From contig JADRCO010000929.1 in assembly GCA_021464525.1 (NCBI GenBank), positions 1-24,556 on the forward strand: DNA of 24,556 nucleotides, read 5' to 3'. The notes under the pieces were generated by a model. It searched no databases and was not told where the DNA came from. It was given only the letters and a program-made list of their open reading frames with translations. The position numbers and the translations under genes were made by a program. This DNA comes from Rhizophagus sp. LPA8_4_AMF (lineage: Eukaryota > Glomeromycota > Glomeromycetes > Glomerales > Glomeraceae). Numbering within the stretch: the stretch's first letter is position 1; each line of letters opens with the position of its first letter. This document shows, piece by piece, positions 1-10,612 of this stretch.

Positions 1-780
1 ATGTTACACAAAAATTGATAATTCTGGCCGGCACTATGAATTTGGCCCGATTTAAGTCTAAGATATCCTGCAGATATCCGAGGGGATTATCTGGATGATC
101 TGTCACGGATATCCTTCATCCGCCTTCATCCGATCTGTCTACAAAATTTTCATCTGTTATCCGAAAATGTCGGATATCCGGTCACAGATACGGATGGAGG
201 ATAGACGGATTGTAACACTAATTATACGTACTACTCATATAAAAGTCCCAGAGTACAGCTCATAGTAAAAATTTTTTTGCCACCTGACCCCTATATATAT
301 ATCTGGGTCCTCTATATTGTACGAAGTTATATAATGTAAAATTGTAAAGAAAGTAGTGAATACAAAGTAGTTAATTACTATAATTTTAATTAAATATTAG
401 TTCTAAACCCAGTTTTAGCTGAAATTCTGTAAACAAAAAAAAATCAAAGATATGTCTCATTCAAATTTATTTATTCATAGCTAAATGGGAGTATGGAACC
501 TGAGAAATAGCTTATATATCAGAAGAGTCATAAACCTACAAATATTACTTAAGATCAGAATGTTAAATATAAAAATTTCAAGTCTTTTTTTCAATACCAG
601 TATGTTTACTTGAAATTTCTTTTTCTCAATATCAGTATAACAAACTTAATTTTTTTTTTTATCAATTGAAAAAATAATCTTAGAAAGTTTACATGTACTA
701 CTAATATCAAAATCTCAAATAAAGAAAAAAAATTGAAATCTTACATAAAAAAATTTTTCTAATTTTTTTTTAAATAATTC
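1..780. repeat. Non-coding repeat debris with GGATATCC motifs
   Basis: No convincing coding sequence is visible. Positions 60-220 contain several copies of a GATATCC-type motif, including a perfect palindrome CGGATATCCG at 171-180. They also contain direct and inverted versions of TTCATCCG and CATCCGTATCTG, so this looks like a remnant of a dispersed repeat. The 13-base motif at 20-32 (AATTCTGGCCGGC) occurs as its exact reverse complement at 19223-19235, suggesting both belong to one genomic repeat family. From about 230 to 780 the sequence is AT-rich with homopolymer runs and I see nothing else in it. Confidence 0.5.
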
Positions 781-782
781 CC

Positions 783-1240
783 AAGATACTGATTTAAACA
801 CAAATGGTGCATTTATAGGAGGTAATTGTGCTAGATCTCCAACCAATAATACCATTACTCCACCAAAAGGCAATGCACAATTATGCTATACACAAAATAT
901 TTTGTTAATAAAGTCTAATAATTATGAAGAAACCATGGAGGTTACATTTATAATAAGAACATCAATACTTCTCAATCTGATTCTACTCTCAGAATTATTC
1001 AAGAACCTGGTCTAATTTGTATTTCAGAATGTATGGTCTTGCCATTTATATTTGTGCAGCAACACCAGTTTTGGAGCCATAAGTAAATAATTTTTATGAT
1101 TTTTGGTTAAATAATCTGGAATAATATTTATCATATAAGACTTTCTGCACCTGTTAAAATATAATATGGATGCTTTCCTTGATGAGCAGACCCAACTTAA
1201 AATTAATATATTATAAATATAATACTGATCATCTGTACTA
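783..1240 (-). pseudogene. Pif1-type helicase domain of the Helitron, partial
   Basis: On the minus strand a degraded Walker A region reads HPYYILTGAES (about 1140-1183), where the family has a GxxGxGKS loop. It is followed by LLMAP, a one-base shift, then TGVAAQ (about 1050). The Walker B region reads DVLIINVTSMVSS (about 920-965), with the expected Asp-Glu pair replaced by Asn-Val. The next motif, FGGVMVLLVGDLAQLPP (about 820-871), is well preserved. Loss of the Walker A glycine/lysine loop and the Walker B acidic pair would abolish ATPase activity even without the frameshifts. The segment stops abruptly near 783. Order and spacing fit a Pif1/Helitron helicase. Confidence 0.8.
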
Positions 1241-1599
1241 GTTATTAATGAGTATCTTGGTAAATAAGGAGTTGGATTGATCAATAAAGCCAATTGTTAA
1301 TTAATTATATCTTGTAGATTTGATGAAGTAATTTGGTAAATTATCTGATAATAATTTTCAATTATCATATTATATTGAATAACTGACTTTCTTTTTATAT
1401 GGACTATTAATTCTTGATATTCTTGGGAAAACTTTGATTGAAAATGTTCCTTATATGTATTAAAATTATTTGGCAATTCTGCTTCATTATAAAAAGGAAA
1501 TCTTAATATAAAAGTTGTTGGTAAAAAAATTCTTCACCAGATTCAATGCTAGTATAATGAAATCTTACTAATATTTCTTTTAGCCTTTTTATTACATAT

Positions 1600-3300
1600 C
1601 TTCCATTAAGATCAATCTATAGTTTATTTGAATTTGTTAATTTAGAATATAATTGGTATTGTTGATGATATTTTGGATAGATAATTTCATTAAAAATAGC
1701 ATTTCTTGGTCTTTTGAGATATTTGACTATTGCATCATCCCAATGTGGATTTTCATTATTATTCAATATCATATGAATAGGTTTAATTGATTTAGATCTA
1801 GAAAAAGGTGGTGCTGAAGGTAAATAATCAACAGCTATTGAAGATCCATAAAGTTTATATCCAAGTAGTAGTACCATAACTTCTAATGAAGAAATTCTTC
1901 AAGATATTATATGTTTATGATAAGCACCAAGTTCTTCTAAATCAAATGCACCTATAGGTTCAGGTTTTGTAATATATTTTGTTATATAATGAGCAAAAGT
2001 TTTGATGTAACATTCATGAAGCAACAATGGGCTTGCCATAGTAATAGTGTTGGTTCATGATATGGAACTACCCATTGGTCTTCAGGTTTTATTCTTCTAT
2101 AAGTATAATAATATGAATCAGGGTGAAGTATGAGTTCTTTCTAATAAAGGTTGAGGAAATCCTTTAGAGCATCTTTCACCAAATACATATGGTCCATTGT
2201 ATTTTTCTGGGTGGTAGTGATGAATTTGATATTTCATTATAAGGTCATATAATTCAGGTTCATGTTCTGGATCTGGCACATCAGCTCTAATTACATTCAA
2301 ATTAATTAAGTTCATCAATTGATTTTTCTACCCAGACTACACCATGAGTATGAATTGCACCACGATTTTGAAATTCATCTCTTCCCAGTAATGAATCCAT
2401 TTTCCACATTCTGAAAGTTTAGGATCTTTCCATAATTTATTTCTTACTGATTCTAATTGATAGTGATAATACAAATATGTATGTAATGGTCTATTTGTAG
2501 GATTAGTATCATTGTTATTTGTTAAAGAGAGTATTGTCTTAAGATGCTCCCAACAATTTTCATTCATTGTAGTATAAAATATTTGTGGTAAATGAAATGC
2601 ATCAACCATTGTCTTGACTTGGTATTCTTTTTCTTTAAAATAAGTGTTACCTGTTCTTATATAAGGGGGTAGTGTTGATGTAATATTTTCATTGATTATT
2701 TGTTTACTTTTATAAATACATGTAGTAATTAGGTCTGCTGCAGTTAAACAATTTTGTTAATTGGTGTTATTTGTTGTAATATTTTTGCATGATTTTAAGA
2801 TTGTGAATTTTTTCCAACATATATTATCAATGAGGCCAATATGGATGTAAATGAAATTTTGGATTAAGAGATAATAAACAGTGCTTAATATATTTTTGGT
2901 AGCTATCAATATATTTTTGTAAAATCCTATCCCTGTTGGAAAAAGATATGGGAATAAGAGCTCTTCCAAATTTTATCATTATATAAAAGGGAAGTTGTTT
3001 TTCATTTGGATTACTTATAAATCTAGCCATTAATCCATTATAATGAAAATCTTCATTATGATTTCAGGATTAAAGACATAGGGAGGTATTATTATTTCAG
3101 AATGATTTATTGAATAATCTGAAGGATTTAAGCCTTGGTTTTCTGAAATATTTGCTAAAAAAATATTCTTGAATGATTCTGATTGGTATGCAGAATGAGT
3201 TTATGTTTGTATGGTTTAAAAATGGATTATTATTTTTAAGCCAATGTGCAGCATTATTTAATGATTCATAATACCAATTTTGATTTGAATTATTCTCCAA
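1600..3300 (-). pseudogene. Helitron Rep (HUH endonuclease) region, frameshifted
   Basis: Ordered Helitron Rep signatures are spread over different frames. The stretch at about 3150-3300 has YYESLNNAAHWLKNNNPF. The catalytic HUH-type motif reads EFQNRGAIHTHG at about 2340-2385 (His codons in 2344-2352). Positions 2118-2318 give VPDPEHEPELYDLIMKYQIHH followed by CSKGFPQPLLERT, a zinc-like Cys/His spacer. The two-tyrosine motif AHYITKYITKPEP lies at about 1957-1998, and a downstream GYKLYGSS...KYLKRP stretch at 1617-1877. The HUH histidines and both candidate nicking tyrosines are still encoded although the frame is broken many times. The intact protein would nick and ligate DNA during rolling-circle transposition; this copy cannot. 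Confidence 0.85.
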
Positions 3301-3399
3301 AATAGCACCATCATTCCAGAATATAAAAATAATGTACGAATATTTTTAAAAAAATTAAAGCATCCTGAAAATGTACTGTTACTTTTGTAGTTGGTATAC

Positions 3400-3690
3400 T
3401 TATGTATTAGAATGTGGAGTTGTCCTTAAAGAATAACTTAGAAATACTGGAGAAAGCCAATGTTGGTAATGCATTGGTACTCTTTCAATTTCAGATGGTG
3501 TTTTAATAATATTTGGTGGTGATCTGTGGAGTCTTGAATCTTTACAAGAAGAACAAACTGCAATTTTAGAAGAATCATTAATATGCTCTATTAATTCTTC
3601 ATTAGGAAATGTTAATGTTAATGGATAGATTATATTATTATCTTTTAGTATTGAGCAAAATGAGAATGGTACTAATGGAAATTGCATCAA
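3400..3690 (-). pseudogene. Helitron N-terminal fragment, DUF6570-like
   Basis: A 96-residue open stretch contains CSSC, then DSRLHRSPPN, then the sequence EIERVPMHYQHWLSPVFLSY. This pattern (paired cysteines, a PP segment, then a conserved 'VP..Y...LSPV.L' stretch) is what I know as the DUF6570-type module found N-terminal to Helitron Rep domains in fungi. It is in the expected upstream position relative to the Rep domain on the same strand. It is separated from the next fragment by stops near 3300-3400, so it is a broken piece of the same element and not a gene of its own. The domain name rests on recall of the family pattern. Confidence 0.7.
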
Positions 3691-3699
3691 AATCTTTTC

Positions 3700-4240
3700 A
3701 TTAATCTATTTTGCAATGATTGTAATTTTTGCTTGGTCTCTAATGTAAAAAGGTTAGGTGAAAATATTTTATCAAAAAACTATTATTTGATGTCTTAATT
3801 TAACAACCAGTAAAAGTGGTACATATAAGCCTAATTTGTAATTTTACTCTAATAAATCCATCATTAATTTTTGTTTTTCCTCCTATGTATATATACTGTA
3901 CATATATACATATATATATCTGGTTATATAATATACATTATATATAATATATAATGTATAAAAACATTAAAGTAAAAAAATTTTGTCCAAATTAGAATAA
4001 TGACAAGAGAACCTCCACTGATCATTTTTTTTGAAAATTACCCAAAAATTTGGGCAAAAATTTGACAAATATAGCAATTAAAATTGCCAATTTTGTGATC
4101 ATCAAATTAAACTCTAAAACAACTAATCCAGGAAAGTTTTACATAAATCTCTTAGTGATGTCAATTTAATTATTATATTTAATTTACTAAATATTTGTAA
4201 TTCAACTTTTTATATACTGTATAAGCATATATGCTCTTAC
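3700..4240. other. Non-coding spacer with AT microsatellite and short palindromes
   Basis: This lies between the Helitron and hAT relics and contains no coding sequence I can recognise. Positions 3885-3960 are a (TA)n-rich simple repeat. Two small perfect palindromic stems occur close together: CCCAAAAATTTGGG at 4041-4054 and GCAATTAAAATTGC at 4074-4087. They may be part of a transposon end but no matching partner was identified. Confidence 0.4.
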
Positions 4241-4242
4241 TA

Positions 4243-4830
4243 TTTTTAGATGCAAATGGTGTTGAGTTTTAGTAATAGTAGTATTGCAAGCAACTGAGAA
4301 AGCATATTCTAATGCAATGCAACATTTGTTGCTTGTATTATTGGAAAATCTCTTGCCATATCACTGATAACTGAAAATTCATTAGTATGAGCATGGTACC
4401 ATAAGAGGGGTTCAATATCCTTTTCATTTGGAAGTGCAAAATAATGATCCAGCTCAGACTTTATTGCCAAAAATTGATGAAGCATTTTTAGAAGTAAATG
4501 ATGGGCATGAACTTACAAGCAAAGATCTAAAAGAGCTGGAGTGGTTCTTATATATTTTATAGGTATCTTGAATTTGTTGGCATGGCTCTGATTCATCTGT
4601 AAAGATTGAGAGTTATTCTAAAGGCACAATATTGCTGATGTAATCAAATATTTGTCCATAATTGCCCAGTATTCAATTATTTCAAATATTGAAGTTACTA
4701 TTTCTTTTTGTGTAAAACTATCATTGTTTTTAAATCTTTCTAAATGTGATTGAATTCCTGAATATACTAAGTAAATTTCACCCATAATTGGGTAGGATGA
4801 TGCAAAGATACAAAGGAGTAAATTGTATTC
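4243..4830 (-). pseudogene. hAT-family transposase, C-terminal fragment
   Basis: The minus strand reads LLLCIFASSYPIMGEIYLVY and, further on, IIEYWAIMDKYLITSAIL (about 4640-4827). After a disrupted linker come SELDHYFALPNEKDIEPLLW and SVISDMARDFPIIQATNVA, then after a frameshift YAFSVACNTTITK (4243-4480). This is the order of the hAT C-terminal dimerisation region: Tyr-Pro strand, YW, L...Y...P, then a 'W...P.ls.mArd.l.iqaTs.a.E..FS.a...i' block. The N-terminal BED finger and the catalytic first part are absent, and several stops are present. It is a fossil fragment with its 5' side cut off near 4830, next to an unrelated integrase scrap. Confidence 0.75.
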
Positions 4831-4896
4831 TATTAAAAAGAATATATTATTAAATAAGAAAATGATGATTTAAAATTGACTACAATATTATTTAAT

Positions 4897-5043
4897 CACC
4901 TTATATATAGCATCTCTTCTATACATCAAGTAGAATGGTTCATGTCTAGTGGTGTTATGTTTCTTTGTTCAGTAAGTGAACATTACTGATGTTAAGTACA
5001 CATCCCAATCGTCTTTATGTTCATTGGCATATTTAGCCAATGC
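4897..5043 (-). pseudogene. Retrotransposon integrase fragment (Ty3/gypsy type)
   Basis: About 49 codons on the minus strand read ALAKYANEHKDDWDVYLTSV, then MFTY, a stop, TKKHNTTRHEPFYLMYRRDA. This matches the end of the integrase core in Ty3/gypsy elements, where the family has a '(L)A.Y....DWD.YL..v.faYrt..h.tT...PF.LmYGR.a' pattern. The Gly of the usual YGR is Arg here, and an in-frame stop replaces the expected Arg after FxY. The rest of the polyprotein is not recognisable on either side. Only a scrap of the element survives, abutting the hAT fragment. Confidence 0.7.
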
Positions 5044-5349
5044 TTATTAATTGTGATCCAATTTTTATCATTCTCTAACTTTATTATTATTTAATTTTCT
5101 CCTGGTAACAGGCGTTTTCAAGTAACTATAATTCTTTGAGATTTGAGTTTTATTATGACTGCTTCTTGCTGGAAATATACTCTAAACCTTATTCAGGCAC
5201 AGTTTTCTTAATTTTAGATTTAACAAAATTAGGGAAACAGTATTAATACAATTTAATAGTAACAGTTGATATTTAATGCTATAAACAGTTTCTGGTTGGT
5301 ATTCAATATTCATATTACTTGCATTATTAATTATGTAGTGAAATTTGAT

Positions 5350-6018
5350 ATATTAGAATCTTGATATAATGGAATATAAGTAAAGTCTTGATATATTGGA
5401 ATTGGAATCTGGAATGGATATTCATAATCTATAATTAATTTACCCTCAATGTAATGAATTTCTCAATATTACAGGATTTTGACAAATGTTACTAATAAAA
5501 GAGATGGTTCTATTATACCAAATTTCACTATGTGAACGGATTGTCACTTAACATTATTGAATTTAAAAATAAAGAATTATTTTATAAAAAAAAGTGAATG
5601 GATGTTATTTAATGACTCATTAAGCATGGATGAAATATAGAGCAAGTAATTACTGAATTTGCAAAGGTTACTCAGTCTATATCAAAGCTTTCTTTAAAAA
5701 TAACCTCAGTTACTTTGTATATTAGTCTTAATATAAAGTTCATATAGAAGGTGTTTAATTACTGTAAACTAACTTTTGTACTGAATATTGTATATCTCCA
5801 TTGTTCTTGGTAGTGTGAAGTATTTCTTTCAAATATTGTTTAGCATCAGCATGTTGTTAAGGTTAAAGAAATATCCTTTTCTACTTTGTTGTGTAAGTAT
5901 TTTTCCTGTTTCAAATACAATTGACTTCTATATAAGTTTATATAACTCTTTGGTAATACTCTCAGTAGTTTTAAATAAGTTTTCCATGATGTTAGTATAT
6001 GCTTTTTCCGAAAAATAA
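5350..6018 (-). pseudogene. Unassigned minus-strand coding debris
   Basis: Two stretches on the minus strand look more like decayed protein than random sequence. One, at about 5341-5458, is about 38 codons containing GKLIIDYEYPFQIPIPIYQD. The other, at about 5770-6015, contains SEKAYTNIMENLFKTTES and, after shifts, ADAKQYLKEILHTTKNNGD. I do not recognise a family. They follow the integrase scrap on the same strand and could belong to the same retroelement or to another transposon. The plus-strand open frame at 5788-6018 is very hydrophobic and overlaps this reading, so I treat it as its shadow. Confidence 0.3.
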
Positions 6019-6019
6019 A

Positions 6020-7100
6020 ATTCTTTTTTTTTAAAAAACATCAGAATAATTATTACTACTAATATATACAAAGTACCATTACATTTATGATAAAAAGTGC
6101 CCTCAAATATTGGGCCATGTTTTAAATAACAGCCTATGGAACTTATACCATAAAAATTTGGTCCTAATGATCAGCAGAAAGAGTTCTTAAGTTTATTCCT
6201 AATACCATATTTAATATGTACAGTATTAGAGTTCTAAGAATGAAGAACTCCAAGCAAGAACATCTTCAAATGTAAATAAGAGAAATAATAAAACTTTTCA
6301 TTTTATAAAATTAAGGTGATTGTGCTTTAGTAATACTGTAACACTCCTATAGAAAACCAAACATTTGAGATGATGTTTATAATTTTTCATTGAGTATTTA
6401 TGTAAAAATAGTTATCATAAATTTAATTTTTTCTATCAAAAATTGTTTGAAAATTTGAATATTATAAAAAAGTTATTCCTATATTGACTTAAGTTAAAGA
6501 ATACTCTGATGGATCATCATTTAACATGTAAATGATTATTTGGTCTTCTTGACAAGTCTCTTTATTCTCTTATACTAAAAAAAGATATAGGTAGTTTGGC
6601 ACTTACAACAGAAAAAGAAGAGCTGTAACATTTCTTATCTATCAAATAATATTCAGTTTTGTTTTTCCTATCTGGTTACAACTTTTAAAGTTAAAGTAAA
6701 TTCATAATATTTTTAGGTAATGATATAATAACTGGTATTATATAATAAAGATTATTGAATTCTAAAATTTCTTTTTAAATACTGAATTATAGAGCTGAAA
6801 CTTTTTAAGATAGAGATTTCCCTCCTACCATTTTATTATATTGTATTTTAAGTCATTTTCTAATAATGTTTAATTTGGTATCACTTTTTATTATTAATTT
6901 GTTTTATAAAAATTATACATCTTAGTAAATAACCAGTTTGACGTCTTTGGATTCACCTTGTTAGGTTCATTTATTTCCATTTGGAAACATCTTGATTATT
7001 TAATGATAATAATAAAAACTCCTTTACTTTATCAATATCCTGTAATGCTCTTTAATTTTTATATCAATAATTTCATTTTATACACTTTTTAATACGCCAT
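6020..7100. other. Stretch with no recognisable gene
   Basis: This AT-rich stretch shows frequent stops in all frames and no splice-linked exons I can support. Given the transposon debris on both sides it is probably eroded transposon or intergenic DNA. Confidence 0.4.
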
Positions 7101-7109
7101 CATTGTATT

Positions 7110-7480
7110 GTCACTTTCTTCATTATCCCTTCAACATTCTTTTTCTTAATCTTCTTCAGTTTATATTTCTTCACTTTCATCTTTTTCTCTTTCTTTTCTG
7201 TGTTCTCTTCTTTACTCTCCATCCGCTCTTATTTCTATTTCTTCACTTTCATCTTTTTCTATTTAAAAGGCATTTGCAATCCTCTCTTATAGATTGGATC
7301 TTAAATATTAGTTTTCTGAATAACTTTTTCAGAAGCTCTTCTTTCATCATTAAAGAAACCATTCAATACGTTTAATATTAGTGAAGTAATATAAGGACAA
7401 ATTTCTTTTCTATTTGTTAACTTTAGTTCTTCTTTTAATTTTGTTCTAATATTAAAATTGTTCTCTTTTATGTCCTAATT
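7110..7480 (-). pseudogene. Unassigned decayed coding fragment with Lys/Glu-rich repeat
   Basis: The minus strand contains ICPYITSLILNVLNGFFNDE near 7320-7440, and a Lys/Glu-rich low-complexity part (7110-7265) in which EKDESEEI appears twice. The duplication is visible in DNA: a 24-base segment at 7165-7188 is repeated identically at 7237-7260, 72 bases apart. Stops interrupt the frame. I do not recognise the protein. The opposite-strand open frame 7103-7375 is a Phe/Leu-rich shadow of the Lys/Glu tract. Confidence 0.3.
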
Positions 7481-7837
7481 GTAAATTAGTACTAGTTATA
7501 ATGACTTGAAAAATCTGCTATTTAAGTGAAGGTAAATCATATAGTGTATGGTAGCATAATTTTATATCTGCATGTTATACTACAATTTACTTTATCATGG
7601 TTTTTTTTTTTTGGATATTATTCTTTAAGGTCATGTATTCATAAATGTTATATTTCTATCAAGAGTATTATTCCCTAATTAATATTATCTTTATATAATT
7701 TGATTACTTTAATACTAATTTTAAAAGTTGCAACCAGGCTGATTTTACTAAAGTTCTAAGAATGAGAAAAACCCAAGATAGGAATATTAATAGATTATAT
7801 TTTATTTAATTATTATTATTATCATAAATCCATTTAG

Positions 7838-7863
7838 TTTTTTTTTTTTTTTTTAAAAAAAAA
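7838..7863. repeat. T17-A9 self-complementary tract
   Basis: A run of 17 T is followed directly by 9 A. It is one of four T-run/A-run junctions in this window (also 9599-9628, 14958-14992 and 18879-18896). It directly precedes the GGCTTA-rich repeat block. Such tracts disfavour nucleosomes and can fold on themselves. Confidence 0.6.
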
Positions 7864-7903
7864 GGCTTAGTTCAACTTGGTTTCAGTTGGCTTAGCTTAA
7901 CTT

Positions 7904-8078
7904 AATTGTTTTAATTGGGCTTAGTTAGGCTTACTTATTAGTTGAGGCTTATTATTAGCTTATACCTTTATTATTGAGCTTATAAGAAACCAAAAATTAT
8001 TTTGTATAACTAAATTGTTTTAATTGGGCTTAGTTGGGCTTATTAGGTGAGGCTTATTAGACTTATACCTTTATTATT
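7904..8078. repeat. Direct repeat of a GGCTTA-rich segment
   Basis: A segment of about 70 bases beginning AATTGTTTTAATTGGGCTTA at 7904-7975 recurs at 8013-8078 with a few substitutions and small deletions. Both copies end with CTTTATTATT, and the copies are about 109 bases apart. Further loose GGCTTAG repeats lie at 7863-7900. No coding potential is apparent. It looks like a small local duplication inside repeat-derived DNA. Confidence 0.6.
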
Positions 8079-8103
8079 TTTTTTGCCAAAATTCCGAACC
8101 CAT

Positions 8104-8243
8104 AATCCGTAATTCCAGCCGAAATGCCGATTCGACCAGAATTAGCACTCATTAATTTTGTGGAACGGCTATCTCCAAAAAAAGGAAATGACATACTTAT
8201 CCGTTTTGGCTGAAATTATGACTTTCGGCTGGAATTACGGATT
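8104..8243. repeat. 140-bp element with perfect 21-bp inverted repeats
   Basis: Bases 8104-8124 (AATCCGTAATTCCAGCCGAA plus A) are the exact reverse complement of 8223-8243. The loop is 98 bases. Surrounding sequence to about 8295 is rich in related words (GGCTGAAATTATG, AATTTCGGATTTCGG), so the hairpin sits in a larger GGCTGAAAT-type repeat. It may be a non-autonomous transposon or the end of a larger one. No target duplication could be assigned. Confidence 0.65.
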
Positions 8244-8299
8244 CGGCTGAAATTATGAATTAATTTCGACAGAATTTCGAATTTCGGATTTCGGACATT

Positions 8300-9598
8300 A
8301 TTGTTTCTAATCACAATATAGGATAATTAAATCTACTGAAGTATTTGAATAATTAGTATGTGATCCCAAATATGTAATCATATGCAATCATTAATTTTTT
8401 TATTCCTATTTAAAACAAGATTTATTAATAATATGTAATTTTACAAAAAATAATATTAAAATACTACTAAGCAACTCCTGATTATAATATACAATGTGAA
8501 TTTATATTAATATTTGCCAATATAATTACTGTACATTGAGCTCAAAAACTACTTAATATGTAGAACTTACTGAAATAAATAGTATAAATTCTTTTTACCA
8601 TATAGCAGCTTAGCCTTCTTTTACTTCTTCATATGTAAGTAATGCAACTTTAAATTTGGTCTTAATTTTGAATCCTATCTTTGGTGAAAATTTCTACATC
8701 AGGAATTTACAGATATAGGGTAAAGTATTACGTAATCTTATGACTTTTGATTTTTTGCAAAAGGTGACAATTAACGACCCCGTCGCAAGATTTACATTTT
8801 AAAACAGAATGGTATAAATTCAAATTATTACAGACTGAAATACTCTGACATCCTATGAGGTGTAATACTCCGGAATTTTATGTTATGCAACTATCTGTAA
8901 AGCTACAGAATATTTAACTATTATATACACGTTTTATTTATTAGTATATGATTAACGCTGTATGTTTTTTAGGTGATATCATTGATATCATGTATGATAA
9001 AAAGATATTTATGGTGCAATTAATTCCATATGGTTAAAAAAAATTTGTATGTATACAAATCACATAACTTAGAAATAAAAATTAAAAAATAGTGAATAAT
9101 AAGATACAGTACATATGATTTTTTATTTAAAAATGCCAAAATTACTTAAATAAATGACATAATAGAGTTCTTTTATCTGTTTGAAAACATAAATAACTTC
9201 ATGAGCGATATTTAATCATATTGAACAACTCTGTTTAAGGTTAAAAAGACAATTTCATTTGACTAACGAAGTTAAAATTACGCTCTGGATTTAGTAAAGA
9301 AAAATTCATGAGTCAGTATCATTATGAAAAACGTAATTTCAGTTTCTTCACAAGTATTATCTACCTCATGAAAATTGATATACGAGTAATTTTGACTCCT
9401 CTGAACAACTTAAGCACAAAAAGATGATTTAATTTGACCAAAGTAGTAAAGTTATGCCCTAAATTTAGAAAATAGAAACACGAAAATAAAAAGAAGAAAC
9501 TTAGGTTATTAATTATAAAAACCAGTAGCTTTCACAAAATATTAGTAACATAAAATTGTTTAATATGCGCCAATTGTAATAACAAAGCTTTAGATTTG

Positions 9599-9630
<32 letters not shown>

Positions 9631-10440
9631 GTTACAGCTGGAACGTAAACAATAAACAAATAAATAAAAAAGATAATCACATGACACCAGCAACCGTGAT
9701 ACGTAGCAATATTGGAACAAAATTTAAGTTTTACTTCTATTTATAATATGTTTTAGAATGTGCATTTTGTAAATTTTTGTGAATGAAGAGACTTTAAAAT
9801 GAAAGTAATGAAGTAATATTCATAATGGTGTAAACAATAACATTAAATTACTAAAATTTAATTGGTCAAATTTTGCACCGCATTACATGTAATACAGTAT
9901 TGCGAAAACCTTAGATATTAAATTAATTATATTTGGTTGGCTTATTAAAAATTTGCATGCATCCTAGACAATGGACAGAATTTGTTAATCAAACCAATTA
10001 TTAATATTTCATTAAAAATAATAGAGTTTTGTCATATTGGTGAATTAAACGTTCAACATGTACATTATTTATTTATTGTATCTCAACTAAATATCCAATC
10101 TTAAAAAGTGAAGAAAAACTTAAAAAGTTATTTTTAATAACACAGAAAAATTATGTTGGAATGCGAGAATTTACGAGGATTGTTTTAGATTTTCCTGATA
10201 AAAGAAATTTATGAAATCTTACAGTGATATCGGTCACTAGTAATATTTGATCGATCATGGAAAAAAAACTAAAATGTTTTTCTAATTTCTGCGTAAAAAT
10301 TCTCTGGAACATAAATATAAATTCGAATAAATGAGATATGGTAAAAAATGGGCAATTTTTTATAAAATTCAATCATTGGTGGTGGTTTAATACCTATTAC
10401 ACGTGATCAATCAAAGGTTAGCGCTATACGGTGAATTTTT
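8300..10440. other. Long stretch without a recognisable gene
   Basis: I see no supportable gene. It contains a T10-A20 junction tract at 9599-9628 and a diverged direct repeat. In that repeat, 9221-9292 (TGAACAACT to GGATTTAG) resembles 9401-9470, spaced by about 180 bases. An 8-base palindrome TGATATCA appears twice at 8974-8981 and 8983-8990. A 73-codon minus frame at 10151-10372 has no recognisable features. The region may be a promoter or intergenic segment. Confidence 0.45.
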
Positions 10441-10459
10441 TAATTTTTTTTTTATGGTA

Positions 10460-10612
10460 AGGGCAGTGACATATATTACGTAATATCCATTTATTATAAG
10501 CTCATACCCCCCATCCCCATGTAATATGTAAAATCTTACGTTACACTTGTATGTTATATGACCTTAAAATACCCCCACTCCTAAAATATTACGCAATAAA
10601 TGTTACTGCCCT
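10460..10612. mobile_element. MITE-like element, 153 bp, 27-bp terminal inverted repeats
   Basis: The left end 10460-10486 begins AGGGCAGTGACATATATT. The reverse complement of the right end 10586-10612 begins AGGGCAGTAACATTTATT. By eye 24 of 27 positions pair. The interior is short and non-coding, with C-rich words (TACCCCC) near both sides that also mirror each other. The size and symmetry fit a miniature inverted-repeat transposable element. A clear target-site duplication is not visible, so the superfamily is unknown. Confidence 0.75.

Larger units (their letters stand above)
783..3690 (-). mobile_element. Decayed Helitron transposon (Rep-helicase) on the minus strand
   Basis: Read on the minus strand, several frames successively match the layout of a RepHel protein: an N-terminal DUF6570-like module, a Helitron-like replication initiator with HUH and two-tyrosine motifs, then a Pif1-type helicase. 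Frameshifts and stops break it into at least six pieces, so no full protein can be made. Helicase motifs beyond the GDxxQLPP motif are not recognisable below position 783, so the 3' end appears truncated. I did not find a terminal hairpin or CTRR end. Such autonomous Helitron relics are common in Glomeromycotina genomes. The family is clear from several ordered motifs; the exact boundaries are not. Confidence 0.85.

Noticed and set aside
4408..4560. Plus-strand open frame of about 50 codons with protein-like composition
   Set aside because: It is antisense to the hAT transposase C-terminal fragment, whose motifs are clear on the minus strand.
7103..7375. Hydrophobic plus-strand 90-codon frame that could be taken for a membrane protein
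   Set aside because: It is a T-rich low-complexity shadow of a Lys/Glu-rich minus-strand reading, with an internal 24-base duplication.
8974..8990. Double TGATATCA palindrome as a transcription factor site
   Set aside because: Short AT-rich palindromes are frequent here and no gene start is nearby.
10151..10372. Minus-strand 73-codon frame
   Set aside because: No motif, no splice partner and no supporting context; compatible with chance.
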